DNA from: Floridanema aerugineum
GTDB taxonomy: Bacteria; Cyanobacteriota; Cyanobacteriia; Cyanobacteriales; Aerosakkonemataceae
Assembly: GCF_041929345.1 (NCBI RefSeq)
Contig: NZ_JBHFNQ010000052.1
Coordinates: 101,796 to 165,795, forward strand
Length of the DNA: 64,000 nt
Direction of reading: 5' to 3'
Part shown: positions 51,195-59,220 of the stretch, piece after piece
Layout of the letters: each line of letters begins with the position of its first letter
Position numbering within the stretch: position 1 is the first letter of the stretch
Position numbers and translations under genes: made by a program
Notes under the pieces: model-generated
What the model was told of the DNA's origin: nothing
Seen by the model: only the letters and a program-made list of their open reading frames with translations
Databases searched by the model: none

Positions 51195-52067
51195 CTATGC
51201 TTGTGGGACAATTACAGGCAAAGCTTCAGGAATCAGCAGGAACTTAGCCGGAGTATAGGTAGTAATCTCACCATCTGTGTTAATAGGGTAAGGTCTGCGA
51301 GTATGGATTTCTATTTCCTGCCCTTCTAGAGTAAGTACACCGGGTAAATTTCCCTGCTTACCCCGTATAATTGCCGGAATTAGCGGAAAAATTTGCCACC
51401 AATGCCGAATTTCCAAGCTATAAAGATCCAATTTCCGGTCTTCAATAGTTGCGTCATCATCAACGACCATACCACCACCGTAATAACGCCCGTTACCTAC
51501 AGCTATTTGCACTGTTCGCACTTGGATCGATCGATCCAAATAGCAAATTTCTGCCTTAAAGGGTCGAGTTCGGTAAATTACTTGTATTGCAGCGATCGCA
51601 TAAGCTAACACTCCCCACCGCCGCTTCAAATCTCCGCTTAGTCGCTGCGTAATTTGCACGCTTAAGCCTAGACTAGCAACGTTGAAAAAATGTTTGCCAT
51701 TCACCCAACCTAAATCTATGCGTTTGACTTGACCATTAGCAATAATTCGGCAAGCTTCTGGGATAGAGTTGGCAATTCCCAAAGTGCGAGCCAAGTCATT
51801 AGCAGTTCCCAGAGGTAAAATACCCAAAGGCAGTTGAGTATCAACTAAACCTTCGATCGCCGCGTTGAGAGTACCATCTCCACCACCAATTATTACCAAG
51901 TCAACTTGATGGCGATACTGACGAATCAGGTGCGGTATTTGTCGTGGTTGCGCGGTACTTTCTTCTATAAGATGAAAGTTTTGTTGCAATTGCTTGACTA
52001 CCTCAGAGAAGCTTTCTTGACCACGCCGAGAGAAACGATTGACCAATAACAAAGCTCGACGACTCAT
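51195..52067 (-). CDS. Diacylglycerol-kinase family lipid kinase (YegS/BmrU-like)
   Basis: 290 residues from ATG at 52067. The nucleotide site is visible: LLVNRFSRRG, VIIGGGDGTLNAAIEGL, LGILPLGTANDLARTLGI. The second domain follows with the ISLG-like NVASLGLSVQI, AVGNGRYYGGGMVVDDDATIEDRKLDLY (the acidic metal site) and INTDGEI near the end. These are the conserved blocks of bacterial lipid kinases. It would phosphorylate a lipid such as diacylglycerol, in the cytoplasm near the membrane. The longer frame of 32 extra residues is less likely, since MSRRALLLVNRF is the family start. Confidence 0.9.
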   Translation of the reverse strand: MSRRALLLVNRFSRRGQESFSEVVKQLQQNFHLIEESTAQPRQIPHLIRQYRHQVDLVIIGGGDGTLNAAIEGLVDTQLPLGILPLGTANDLARTLGIANSIPEACRIIANGQVKRIDLGWVNGKHFFNVASLGLSVQITQRLSGDLKRRWGVLAYAIAAIQVIYRTRPFKAEICYLDRSIQVRTVQIAVGNGRYYGGGMVVDDDATIEDRKLDLYSLEIRHWWQIFPLIPAIIRGKQGNLPGVLTLEGQEIEIHTRRPYPINTDGEITTYTPAKFLLIPEALPVIVPQA

Positions 52068-52164
52068 CAATTTTGTCAAATTAATTACATATTTTCTAAA
52101 TCCAGCATATACTGAGATCAGAGCACTATTCTCAACAAGACTTGAAAAACCGGGTTTCTTCACG

Positions 52165-52212
52165 AAAAACCGGGGCTTTCAGATTTAGTTATTTGCTCAC
52201 CTCCCGGTTTTT
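52165..52212. repeat. AAAAACCGGG inverted repeat
   Basis: AAAAACCGGG (52165-52174) pairs with CCCGGTTTTT (52203-52212) across 28 bases; a third copy, aaaaaccggg, lies at 52145-52154. It is a common cyanobacterial spacer hairpin, here within the ~330-base divergent gap before radC. The rest of that gap shows no gene. Confidence 0.6.
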
Positions 52213-52397
52213 AGTCCGGGTGCAAGATCTGAGTCAACCTAATAACTAGTAACTTGCCTTATTAGTTGCTGATATTTCAGCAAAAATACGGTAATTATCT
52301 ACTCAGGGAATACTGGCAAAATTACTGGTTATTTTTGCCAAAAAATAGGAGATAACTACATTTAATTACTTCTAATTTCCCAGTTGTGGTGTTATCT

Positions 52398-53129
52398 ATG
52401 ACTTATTCCTTGAGAGTCGCCGATCTTCCTATTAGTGAACGTCCGCGAGAACGTTTATTAGCTAATGGAGCGAAACATTTGACCACAGCTGAATTGATTG
52501 CCATTTTATTAGCTACAGGTCAAGGTGCGGGCAAACTTTCTGCGATCGGGCTAGGTCAACATATTTTGCAACGATTAAGTCAACATGGGCGAGATCCCTT
52601 AGTGGTATTACGGGATGTTACCGCAGCTGAATTAATGGCAATTCCCGGAATTGGCCCTGCCAAAGCAACTACAATTTTAGCAGCGATCGAACTGGGAAAA
52701 AGAGCTTTTGCCACTCGCCCGCAAGAACGTACCTTAATTGATAGTCCCGCTGCTGCCGCTGCCACCCTCAGCCACGAATTAATGTGGCAACCTCAAGAAA
52801 GATTCGCTGTCATACTACTAGATATCAAACATCGGTTGTTGGGTACGATCGTTATGACGATCGGTACAGCTACAGAAACATTAGCCCATCCCGGTGAAAT
52901 TTTCCGCGAAATCCTTCGCCAAGGTGCAACTAGAGTCATTGTGGCCCATAATCATCCTTCGGGAAGCATGGAACCAAGTCAAGACGACATTAATTTAACT
53001 TCCGAATTATTACAAGGAGCGCAATTTTTAAAAGTTCCCGTTTTAGATCACTTAATCTTAGGTAACGGTGAATATTTAAGTCTGCGTGAAACTACTAACT
53101 TATGGGAACTATATCCCCAACCAGAATAA
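52398..53129 (+). CDS. radC: RadC family JAMM/MPN domain protein
   Basis: 243 residues. Start MTYSLRVADLPISERPRERLL is the usual one; the frame opens at GTG 52386 but adds only MVLS. A helix-hairpin-helix lies near 85-110 (ELMAIPGIGPAKATTILAAIELGK), then the JAMM metalloenzyme core with VIVAHNHPSGSMEPSQDDI (H-x-H...D) and an upstream Glu in THPGEIF-type AHPGEIFREIL. The metal ligands are intact. RadC-like proteins were linked to DNA repair but the role is unsettled. A weak hairpin follows at 53144. Confidence 0.94.
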   Translation: MTYSLRVADLPISERPRERLLANGAKHLTTAELIAILLATGQGAGKLSAIGLGQHILQRLSQHGRDPLVVLRDVTAAELMAIPGIGPAKATTILAAIELGKRAFATRPQERTLIDSPAAAAATLSHELMWQPQERFAVILLDIKHRLLGTIVMTIGTATETLAHPGEIFREILRQGATRVIVAHNHPSGSMEPSQDDINLTSELLQGAQFLKVPVLDHLILGNGEYLSLRETTNLWELYPQPE

Positions 53130-53576
53130 ATTAGGTCAGTTGTGAGGACTTTAGTCCTCTGATTTTCCCTGTTTAACTGAGTAGTTCACTATTTGGCGAT
53201 ACTTTATACCTAATGTATAGGTTATGCTCAATAAATTTTTACAGGTTTGTCAGATGAGTTATGAGTAAAATTGCTCTTTTTTGTAGGTTAAGGAGTAACT
53301 TCGATGATGATTTCAGAATTGACCCCATAGATAAATCTGGGTGTTTGAACTAAGGTGAAAAGATTTTTTCTCTCCATGACTTAAGTAAGAGCCGCTGGAT
53401 CTGTTTTTGGTTTTAGTCAACTCCGGCTAGGAGTTATACTTCAGTTGTAGTATTGGTAAGGATGTAATTTAGTTAACAGATGTTCCAGAGTCAGAGAACT
53501 GATTACAGACAATATAAAAGGATGATGTTTTCTTAACTTTTTGTGGAAAACTTACAAAATATCTGTGGAAAAGTAA
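53130..53576. other. 447-base spacer between radC and the CDF transporter
   Basis: No ORF or RNA recognised. It contains a terminator-like palindrome just after radC (53144-53159) and, at its right end, DnaA-box-like sites listed separately. Both flanking genes end here (convergent), so the gap is longer than termination alone needs. Confidence 0.55.
53144..53159. terminator. Small palindrome after radC
   Basis: GAGGACT-TT-AGTCCTC lies 15 bases after the radC stop. Short stem, no strong T run; could be a weak terminator. Confidence 0.4.
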
Positions 53577-53592
53577 CTAAGTCTGTGGAAAA
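53542..53592 (-). promoter_or_regulatory. Three phased DnaA-box-like sites (TTTTCCACA)
   Basis: TGTGGAAAA occurs at 53542-53550, 53564-53572 and 53584-53592, all in the same orientation, with 22- and 20-base spacing, close to two helical turns. On the minus strand each reads TTTTCCACA, the form known for cyanobacterial DnaA boxes. The last lies inside the end of the transporter gene. It may be a DnaA-binding cluster or a chance run. Confidence 0.35.
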
Positions 53593-54500
53593 CTACCTGG
53601 ATTTTCGGGAGAGTCGTATGTAATTCGATCGCTCTTATAAGCAGGCGGTTCCACATGAATCAGAACTCTGGCAGGGGAAAATCTGTCTTGCAAGCGTGAT
53701 TCTACTTCCTCAGTAATTCGGTGTGCGGTTTCCACATCGGGAACTTCCACAATCAGGTGCATTTCCACAAAGACTTGTCTACCCACAACTCCGCGAGAAG
53801 CGATTTCATGACAGTTAATTACGCCTGGTACTTCCATTGCGATCGCATATATTGTCTCAGGTGCGATCGCCATTTCATCAACCAACCAAGGCAAATTTTC
53901 CTTTAACACCTCCCAACCACTCCAAAACACTAACAGAGTCACCGGAAAAGTTAAAACAATATCTAACCATTGCCAACCCATCCATACCCCAACTAACCCA
54001 GCAATCACCAATACAGTAATCCAAATATCTCCTAAAGTATGCTGGGCATCTGCTACCAAAATGCCGCTGCCAATTTTTTTGCCGACACTTCTTTCATAGA
54101 TAGTGACAAAAATATTCACTGCCAATACTACCAGCATTAACCATAATACGGAAGCTGACATTTGCACAGGTTTACTTCCCATCAGCCATCTTTCGATCGC
54201 AGCTTGCAAAATTTCCACACAAGCTACTAGTAAAAAGGCGGCGATCGCTAATGCTCCCACTGCATCGTACTTCAAATGTCCGTAGGGATGATCGCGATCG
54301 GGCATAGGCGAAGCAAAACGACTAATAAATAATCCCAACAAATTACTCGAACTATCAACCACACTATGTAGCGCATCCGCTAGCAAACTCAGAGAATTTG
54401 TTGACCATCCCACCGTTGCTTTCAATGACATCACAAATAAATTTAACAACAGTGTAATTAATAATACTCGTCGCACTTGAGAGCGATTATCTTTAACCAT
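53577..54500 (-). CDS. Cation diffusion facilitator (CDF) metal exporter
   Basis: 307 residues: six membrane helices and a cytoplasmic C-terminal domain. The metal sites of the family are present in helix 2 (LLADALHSVVDSSSN, with D and HxxxD) and helix 5 (VADAQHTLGDIWIT, with DxxH/HxxxD). The C-terminal domain (VPGVINCHEIASRGVVGRQVFVEMHLIVEVPDVE, then HVEPP) has the usual Fe/Zn dimer fold. It exports Zn, Fe, Mn or Co from the cytoplasm in exchange for protons. Single gene, with an in-frame end that is Asn/Pro-rich. Metal choice is not predictable from these motifs alone. Confidence 0.92.
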   Translation of the reverse strand: MVKDNRSQVRRVLLITLLLNLFVMSLKATVGWSTNSLSLLADALHSVVDSSSNLLGLFISRFASPMPDRDHPYGHLKYDAVGALAIAAFLLVACVEILQAAIERWLMGSKPVQMSASVLWLMLVVLAVNIFVTIYERSVGKKIGSGILVADAQHTLGDIWITVLVIAGLVGVWMGWQWLDIVLTFPVTLLVFWSGWEVLKENLPWLVDEMAIAPETIYAIAMEVPGVINCHEIASRGVVGRQVFVEMHLIVEVPDVETAHRITEEVESRLQDRFSPARVLIHVEPPAYKSDRITYDSPENPGSFPQT

Positions 54501-54718
54501 AATTCTCCTGCTAATCGCAGTGAATTCTCTACATCTAGTGTAGAACTAAAGCTTGGGTAAAATTACTGAAACTTTTGTCGATCGCTCTGAAATTAACTAC
54601 CATATTGACATTAATTTCAAATAATCACAGCCAAGATTGGTGAATTTGTCGCCATAATGCTTTCTTAAAGTAACCAAATCTTTTAGCATTAATAATCAAC
54701 AAGTTAAAATAATCGCCC

Positions 54719-55069
54719 ATGTCATCCTCACCAATTACATTCAACCTGATTGAAGGTTCTGTTTCCTTCAGCTTTACTCCCGCAGCCGCAAATAATTTAA
54801 AAGCAGCACTCCAAGAACTCACAGAACGCATGAAAGCCGCCAGCGCTAAAGTTGCCAGTGGCGGTGGCAAAGCCAGCCCCCAAGAATCAATGGAATATCA
54901 ATATACTGGTGATGTCTTTCTGGAAATTTTCTGCAACCCCAATATCTGGGCAACTCCCTTCGCGGCTAAAGTCTTGATCACCCTGCGAGATGAGCGAATT
55001 CGCCTTTCTACCGAAGCGGAACTAACTCGCGTGATCGAAGATGTGAACCAGTATTTAGAACTGTTTTAA
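54719..55069 (+). CDS. Small conserved-looking hypothetical protein
   Basis: 116 residues, soluble. Starts MSSSPITFNLIEGSVSFSFT with a beta strand pair, then a helix (AANNLKAALQELTERMKAAS), a Gly/Ser linker and a second part YQYTGDVFLEIFCNPNIWATPFAAKVLITLRDERIRLSTEAEL with a final helix. The look is that of a cyanobacterial protein with an ordered fold, but I recognise no family. It is followed after 64 bases by the next gene on the same strand, so they may be one transcript. No function can be given. Confidence 0.6.
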   Translation: MSSSPITFNLIEGSVSFSFTPAAANNLKAALQELTERMKAASAKVASGGGKASPQESMEYQYTGDVFLEIFCNPNIWATPFAAKVLITLRDERIRLSTEAELTRVIEDVNQYLELF

Positions 55070-55133
55070 TAAATTTTACCCAAAGTATTGTAAGATTAGC
55101 TCACTTGTTCTAGGGCACTCTTAACTTTTGCCG

Positions 55134-55559
55134 ATGAACTCTGATTCACTGATCCAACTCCTACAAAATGGGTTTCGCCTCTCTGTAGGCGCAACTGCGG
55201 CTTTGGTTGAAAGCTTGCAAGACTCGCAAAAGCGAGAAGAATTTCTGGCTAAGTTGATGCACTCAGAACTTAGTGAACTAGCGGCAGAATTGATGAATAA
55301 AGGGGAAATTACTGAACAAGAAGCTAGGGAGTTTGTCGATTCTCTTCTGGCACGACAAAACCAGCCAAACCAACAAAATCAACCAAATCAACAAAATAGT
55401 CAAACGTCAAGTGATGTACCGGGAACATCTGCAACTACCACAACAGATAACCCGGTAGTTTCTCCTAACGTTCAGCAAGAGTTACAAGACCTCACAGCCC
55501 AAGTTGCTGCTTTGCGTGCAGAACTAGAAAAGCTGCGATCGGAAAATCCTCAGTCTTAA
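55134..55559 (+). CDS. Helical phasin-like protein with Asn/Gln/Pro repeat
   Basis: 141 residues from ATG at 55134. The first ~70 residues are amphipathic helices (DSLIQLLQNGFRLSVGATAALVESLQ, then MHSELSELAAELMNKG). Then a low-complexity stretch repeats NQPNQQ three times, encoded by ccaaaccaacaaaat-type DNA. The end is a coiled coil (VQQELQDLTAQVAALRAELEKL). The helical start resembles phasin-like or poly(3-hydroxyalkanoate) granule proteins, but that is weak. It could equally be a small scaffold. Same strand as and close to the 116-residue gene upstream. Confidence 0.6.
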   Translation: MNSDSLIQLLQNGFRLSVGATAALVESLQDSQKREEFLAKLMHSELSELAAELMNKGEITEQEAREFVDSLLARQNQPNQQNQPNQQNSQTSSDVPGTSATTTTDNPVVSPNVQQELQDLTAQVAALRAELEKLRSENPQS

Positions 55560-55734
55560 AAATTTTAGATTTTGAGTTTGTTCTTAAAAGTAAACCAGGT
55601 AGCTGGAACCCAATCTAAAATTGTTCAGTTAGCTTTTTGTCCCTAAATTCTCCAGGTAGTGAAAACAAACAAACCAAATGGCTAAAAAAGTATTACTAAA
55701 ATTCTCCGAAAAACGGGTGTAACTAAAATCAGTT

Positions 55735-55974
55735 TTAGTCATTTTCCCATTCTTCATGTCCCATTAAATCTCCGATGCGATCGCGCAGCAAAAAGTTACT
55801 CTTCTCTAACTCACTTTCTACCCAAGCCCACTCACGGGCGGGAATATACTGACACAGGTTGTAAATAGGCTGTTGACGGCTGATAACACCCTTTTGCACA
55901 AGACGACGTGCTTCTTCCTTAATCACGTCTAAAGAGTACTGTACTGGTGTGGGAGAGATTATATTCACGCTCAT
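55735..55974 (-). CDS. DUF4327 family protein
   Basis: 79 residues, the usual length. The sequence matches the DUF4327 pattern from end to end: QYSLDVIKEEARRLVQKGVI, SRQQPIYNLCQYIPAREWAW, LLRDRIGDLMGHEEW. This family is almost only cyanobacterial and has no known function. The start at 55974 has a plausible ribosome site (TGAATAACAATG region). No partner gene next to it. High confidence in the family, none in the role. Confidence 0.9.
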   Translation of the reverse strand: MSVNIISPTPVQYSLDVIKEEARRLVQKGVISRQQPIYNLCQYIPAREWAWVESELEKSNFLLRDRIGDLMGHEEWEND

Positions 55975-56433
55975 TGTTATTCACTCTTCGGCTAGGAGGA
56001 CTAGAAATAAATCGTTGGAAAAGCAGATAGTTTGTATTTCGCTATACTAAACGATTTTCATTTTTACGCTAACTGCTATCTTAATATATTAATAGATGTA
56101 AAAAAAGTCATCAAACCTTGACAATCAGGATTCCCTGACTTTAGCAGCTTCCCAATCAACCGCCTTTCTCCAGAGTATGCCTATAGGATTAGGAAATATT
56201 GACATACTCCCGGGTCACAGTAGGGGCAATTCATGAATTACCCCTACTGTGACCCGGGATTCTCCCAGAATCACTTCTTGAGATTACTGGCTCAACGAGA
56301 CGACTCAAATCTTCAACATCTCTGTTAAAAATCTCTCTTGCCGACTCTCCCCAAATGAGAATGTTTTGCGATCGACTCCAGCAAACAAGCCGAAAATGTG
56401 AGTTTGCCGCCAGAGTCCTAGAAGTGATAATTA
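55975..56433. other. 459-base spacer with a long palindrome
   Basis: The stretch holds the DUF4327 promoter region, a 50-base palindrome listed as a possible IS200/IS605 remnant, and a reverse-strand frame without a start (from the GH3 3' end to a stop at about 56230). I see no clear gene. The rest is AT-rich spacer. Confidence 0.55.
56201..56265 (-). mobile_element. Possible end remnant of an IS200/IS605 element
   Basis: The palindrome 56209-56258 (arms CCCGGGTCACAGTAGGGG / CCCCTACTGTGACCCGGG) is framed by GACATACTCCC on the left and GGGATTCTCCC on the right. That frame (GACAT..TCCCC, hairpin, GGGGATTCT) is the look I associate with the hairpin end of IS200/IS605 elements in cyanobacteria. 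No transposase or TnpB gene is present. Interpreted from recall only; could be an ordinary spacer palindrome. Confidence 0.35.
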
Positions 56434-58170
56434 CTATTTTATGGAATGATTATTGGTGAAAAGCAACTCTAAAGCGATCGCTTGTGCAGCCGGAATCTGC
56501 CCAAAAGAAGAGATACAGGGTATTTCCGGGGGTAGAAAAGGCAGGAATTGATTTTTGAGATAGGGACTGCCATAGATTACCAAAGCTTGCAGTTCACCAT
56601 TGGTTAACAATGTTTTAAACCAGTCTTCAACTACCTGTGTTAAACCTGCACTACCGCGAAACGGATTACCACGAATGAAGATTTGCAGCAGTGTTGGTTG
56701 CTTCGTCTCGCCGCTAGAAATTACAGGCGAATTGCTACGGGAATCGCCCAACTGCGTCCGATAACCCAACTGCTGAGGTATCGTCACAGCGGGAGCTTGG
56801 CGAGAAAGATATTTACAGTCCAAAAGATCGTCCACCAGGATTAAGTTTCGTAAATTAATCAGTTTTTCTAGTCTTAAAGGTAAAGATCCAAAAGCTTGAG
56901 TAGAATCCCGCAAAATGTTATCCACCGTCTCAAAAGCCGCAGGTTGAGCGATTTGGTAAAGGGGACTGGGGACTGGGGACTGGGGACTGGGGACTGGGGA
57001 AGTTTTGAGTTTTGAGTTTTGAGTTTTGAGTTTTGAGTTAGGAACGAGTTGGAGAGTTTTAAGTTTTAAATTCTCCCCTGCTCCCTTGCTCCCCTGCTCC
57101 CCTGCTCCCCTGCTCCCTTGCTCTCCAAAAACCTTCCCCTTCGCTTGCCAAATGCGTTCTACAGAAGCGCGAATCCTTTCCGGGGGGATGCGTCCAGAGG
57201 TGACGGCATCACAGATAGCTCCAATAGCGGCTTCTGCATCTTGTGGCATTAACAAAATATCTACGCCAGCTTCTACGGCTAAAACTGCTGTTTCTGCCGC
57301 ACCGTAGCGATTAGTAATCGCACCCATGACTAAAGCATCGGTGACAATTAAACCTGCAAATTGGAGTTTGTGGCGTAACTGTTGAGTCAGAATTTTGTGG
57401 GATAAGGTTGCTGGCAGGTTTTCATCCCAAGCGGGGATTAACAGATGGGCGCTCATTACGGCATCTACACCTGTGGCGATCGCACTCACAAAAGGCGCTA
57501 ACTCAATTTCTGCTAACCTTTCCTCAGAATGGGGAATCATCGGTAATTCTAGGTGCGAATCTACAGATGTATCACCATGACCGGGAAAATGCTTGGCAAC
57601 CGTTAAAGCCGGGTAAGTTTTAGCACCTTGAATAAAAGCCGCAGTTAGTTGACTGACAATTTCTGGAGTTTCGCCAAAAGCGCGGATGTTAATCACTGGG
57701 TTATCAGGATTGTTATTCACATCCACCACAGGCGCGAGTATCCAATTAATACCAACGGCTAAAGCTTCCCGAGCAATAATTGCCCCCATTTGTTGAGCGT
57801 AGAGTAAAGCTCGATCGAGGTTTTTTTGAGCAACGGCGCTTAATGCCATTGGTGGCGGGAACCAAGTTGCGCTTGAAAAACGTTGACCTACGCCTTCTTC
57901 AATATCAGCGGCGACGAGGAGGGGAATTTTCGCCCAACTTTGTAATTGTTGCGATCGCAAACTCAATTCTGCTGCACTTCCCCCCAGCAAAATAACACCG
58001 CCAACACCCAAATCAGAAATTAAATGCTGGAGGAAGGCGGCTTTAGGTTCCCATTGGGGATACTTAATTTCATGGTCGAACAGATAGCCGGAAGCTCGGA
58101 CTACGATCGTTTGAGCTACCTGTTCTTTTAAAGAAAGAGTATCAATTTCGGGTAATTGAGAAGATTTCAA
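56434..58170 (-). CDS. Glycoside hydrolase family 3 protein (NagZ-like) with repeat-encoded linker
   Basis: 578 residues. The catalytic barrel (about 1-345) has the NagZ-type His/Asp element KHFPGHGDTSVDSHLELP (193-210) and nucleophile Asp278 in LIVTDALVMGAI, so a beta-N-acetylhexosaminidase acting on wall fragments is likely. Residues ~350-404 are low complexity (GEQGSRGAGEQGSKG ... NSKLKTQNSKLKTSPVPSP) and are encoded by tandem heptamer/octamer DNA repeats. A second, C-terminal domain of ~170 residues follows (LRLEKLINLRNLILVDDLLD). The gene overlaps rbfA by four bases (ATGA). The insert must preserve the reading frame, which it does. Confidence 0.88.
   Translation of the reverse strand: MKSSQLPEIDTLSLKEQVAQTIVVRASGYLFDHEIKYPQWEPKAAFLQHLISDLGVGGVILLGGSAAELSLRSQQLQSWAKIPLLVAADIEEGVGQRFSSATWFPPPMALSAVAQKNLDRALLYAQQMGAIIAREALAVGINWILAPVVDVNNNPDNPVINIRAFGETPEIVSQLTAAFIQGAKTYPALTVAKHFPGHGDTSVDSHLELPMIPHSEERLAEIELAPFVSAIATGVDAVMSAHLLIPAWDENLPATLSHKILTQQLRHKLQFAGLIVTDALVMGAITNRYGAAETAVLAVEAGVDILLMPQDAEAAIGAICDAVTSGRIPPERIRASVERIWQAKGKVFGEQGSRGAGEQGSKGAGENLKLKTLQLVPNSKLKTQNSKLKTSPVPSPQSPVPSPLYQIAQPAAFETVDNILRDSTQAFGSLPLRLEKLINLRNLILVDDLLDCKYLSRQAPAVTIPQQLGYRTQLGDSRSNSPVISSGETKQPTLLQIFIRGNPFRGSAGLTQVVEDWFKTLLTNGELQALVIYGSPYLKNQFLPFLPPEIPCISSFGQIPAAQAIALELLFTNNHSIK
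56959..57123. repeat. Tandem repeats inside the GH3 gene
   Basis: Three kinds of unit sit side by side within the coding frame: ggggact (about 56960-56998, five copies), gttttga (about 57003-57037, five copies) and ctcccctg-type units (about 57073-57120). All three are of the kind seen between genes elsewhere (47581-47765, 58930-59120). Confidence 0.85.
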
Positions 58171-58607
58171 GCTGACTCGTCCTCTTCCTCTGCCGAAACT
58201 ACATAATCTTCGTAATTATCATCATCCTCTGAGTCTGAGAATTTGCTCTCAGGTCGATCTTTGCCGATCTGGTTGAGCAAGGATAAAATGCGATCGCCAC
58301 GTTCGAGCGATCGATCTTCGACAAACAACACTTCTGGAGTCCGACGCAGACGCACTCTTTGACCTAACTCGCTGCGAACATAACCAGTTGCAGCTTTTAG
58401 TCCAGCCATTGTCTCAGCTTTCGCTTCTTCCGAACCATAGATGCTAACAAAGATTTTCGCGTGTTGGAGGTCGCCAGAAACATCAACATCTGTAACGCTG
58501 ACCATTCCTGCACCCACGCGATCGTCTTTAATGTCGTTCAATAGCATTAGACTGACTTCCCGTTTAATTAATGCGCCCACGCGGGAAACCCGACGACTCG
58601 TAGCCAT
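58167..58607 (-). CDS. rbfA: Ribosome-binding factor A
   Basis: 146 residues. RVSRVGALIKREVSLMLLNDIKDDRVGAGMVSVTDVDVSGDLQHAKIFVSIYG is the KH-like fold of RbfA, followed by ATGYVRSELGQRVRLRRTPEVLFVEDRSLERGDRIL. It binds the 30S subunit during maturation of the 16S rRNA 5' end. A ~25-residue acidic tail (KFSDSEDDDNYEDYVVSAEEEDESA) extends beyond the family core. It starts 48 bases after the DUF751 gene and its end overlaps GH3 by four bases, so DUF751-rbfA-GH3 is a probable operon. Confidence 0.95.
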   Translation of the reverse strand: MATSRRVSRVGALIKREVSLMLLNDIKDDRVGAGMVSVTDVDVSGDLQHAKIFVSIYGSEEAKAETMAGLKAATGYVRSELGQRVRLRRTPEVLFVEDRSLERGDRILSLLNQIGKDRPESKFSDSEDDDNYEDYVVSAEEEDESA

Positions 58608-58655
58608 AATAATCCGCTGCCTTCAGACAGTATGAGTAATGCTTTACAATCCTAG

Positions 58656-58862
58656 CTAAACCGAACTCAAGCCTAGCATCGCTCTCAGGGTTAAAGTGAC
58701 AAAAGTTAAGGCTGCCACAAAAAAGCCAAAAAGCGCGATCACCGTAACCGGACGCTTGAATAATGGTTCTAACCACCCAAAGGTATTCACGAATACGCCT
58801 AGAATGATGGTTACAAAATAACGCGGGTAACGAGAGATATTCTCCCAAAATCCTTCAAACAT
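58656..58862 (-). CDS. DUF751 (Ycf33-like) membrane protein
   Basis: 68 residues with two membrane helices: FVTIILGVFVNTFGWLEPLF and VIALFGFFVAALTFVTLTL. The opening FEGFWENISRYPRYF and overall length match the DUF751/Ycf33 family of cyanobacteria and plastids. Function unknown. It is the first gene of the likely operon with rbfA. A longer opposite-frame reading here is a shadow. Confidence 0.85.
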   Translation of the reverse strand: MFEGFWENISRYPRYFVTIILGVFVNTFGWLEPLFKRPVTVIALFGFFVAALTFVTLTLRAMLGLSSV

Positions 58863-58929
58863 TTGTCAACAACCTAATTGAGCGGTTTAGAAAGACTGCT
58901 TTTCTACTGGTAACATCTGTTAGCCAGTT

Positions 58930-59120
58930 TAGACAAGCCTGGAATTGGGGTGTAGGGGATGGGGAGGGGGGGAGGTGGGGGGATGGGGGGATGGGGGGAT
59001 GGGGAGGTGGGGAGAGAAAAGTTATGAGTTATGAGTTATGAGTTTTAAGTGAGAAATTCAACTCAAAACTCATAATTCAACACTCAAAACTCTCCCATCT
59101 TCCCACCTCCCTATCCCCCG
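58930..59120. repeat. G-rich and gttatga heptamer repeats in the divergent spacer
   Basis: From 58945 the strand repeats gggatgggg units (six or more), then gttatga three times, then an inverse set (actcaaaactcataattca) and a C-rich stretch (ctcccatcttcccacctccc). The two halves can pair. It fills most of the 358 bases between the divergent DUF751 and AEC genes, leaving little room for promoters. Confidence 0.85.
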
Positions 59121-59220
59121 ATCGCGGATTTATTTTACATACTGGAAATTTTTCAAACATATTACGCACGATCGACAAAAGCATCTTTAAAATTTGGACA
59201 TAGTTAACTGGCGAATCAAG

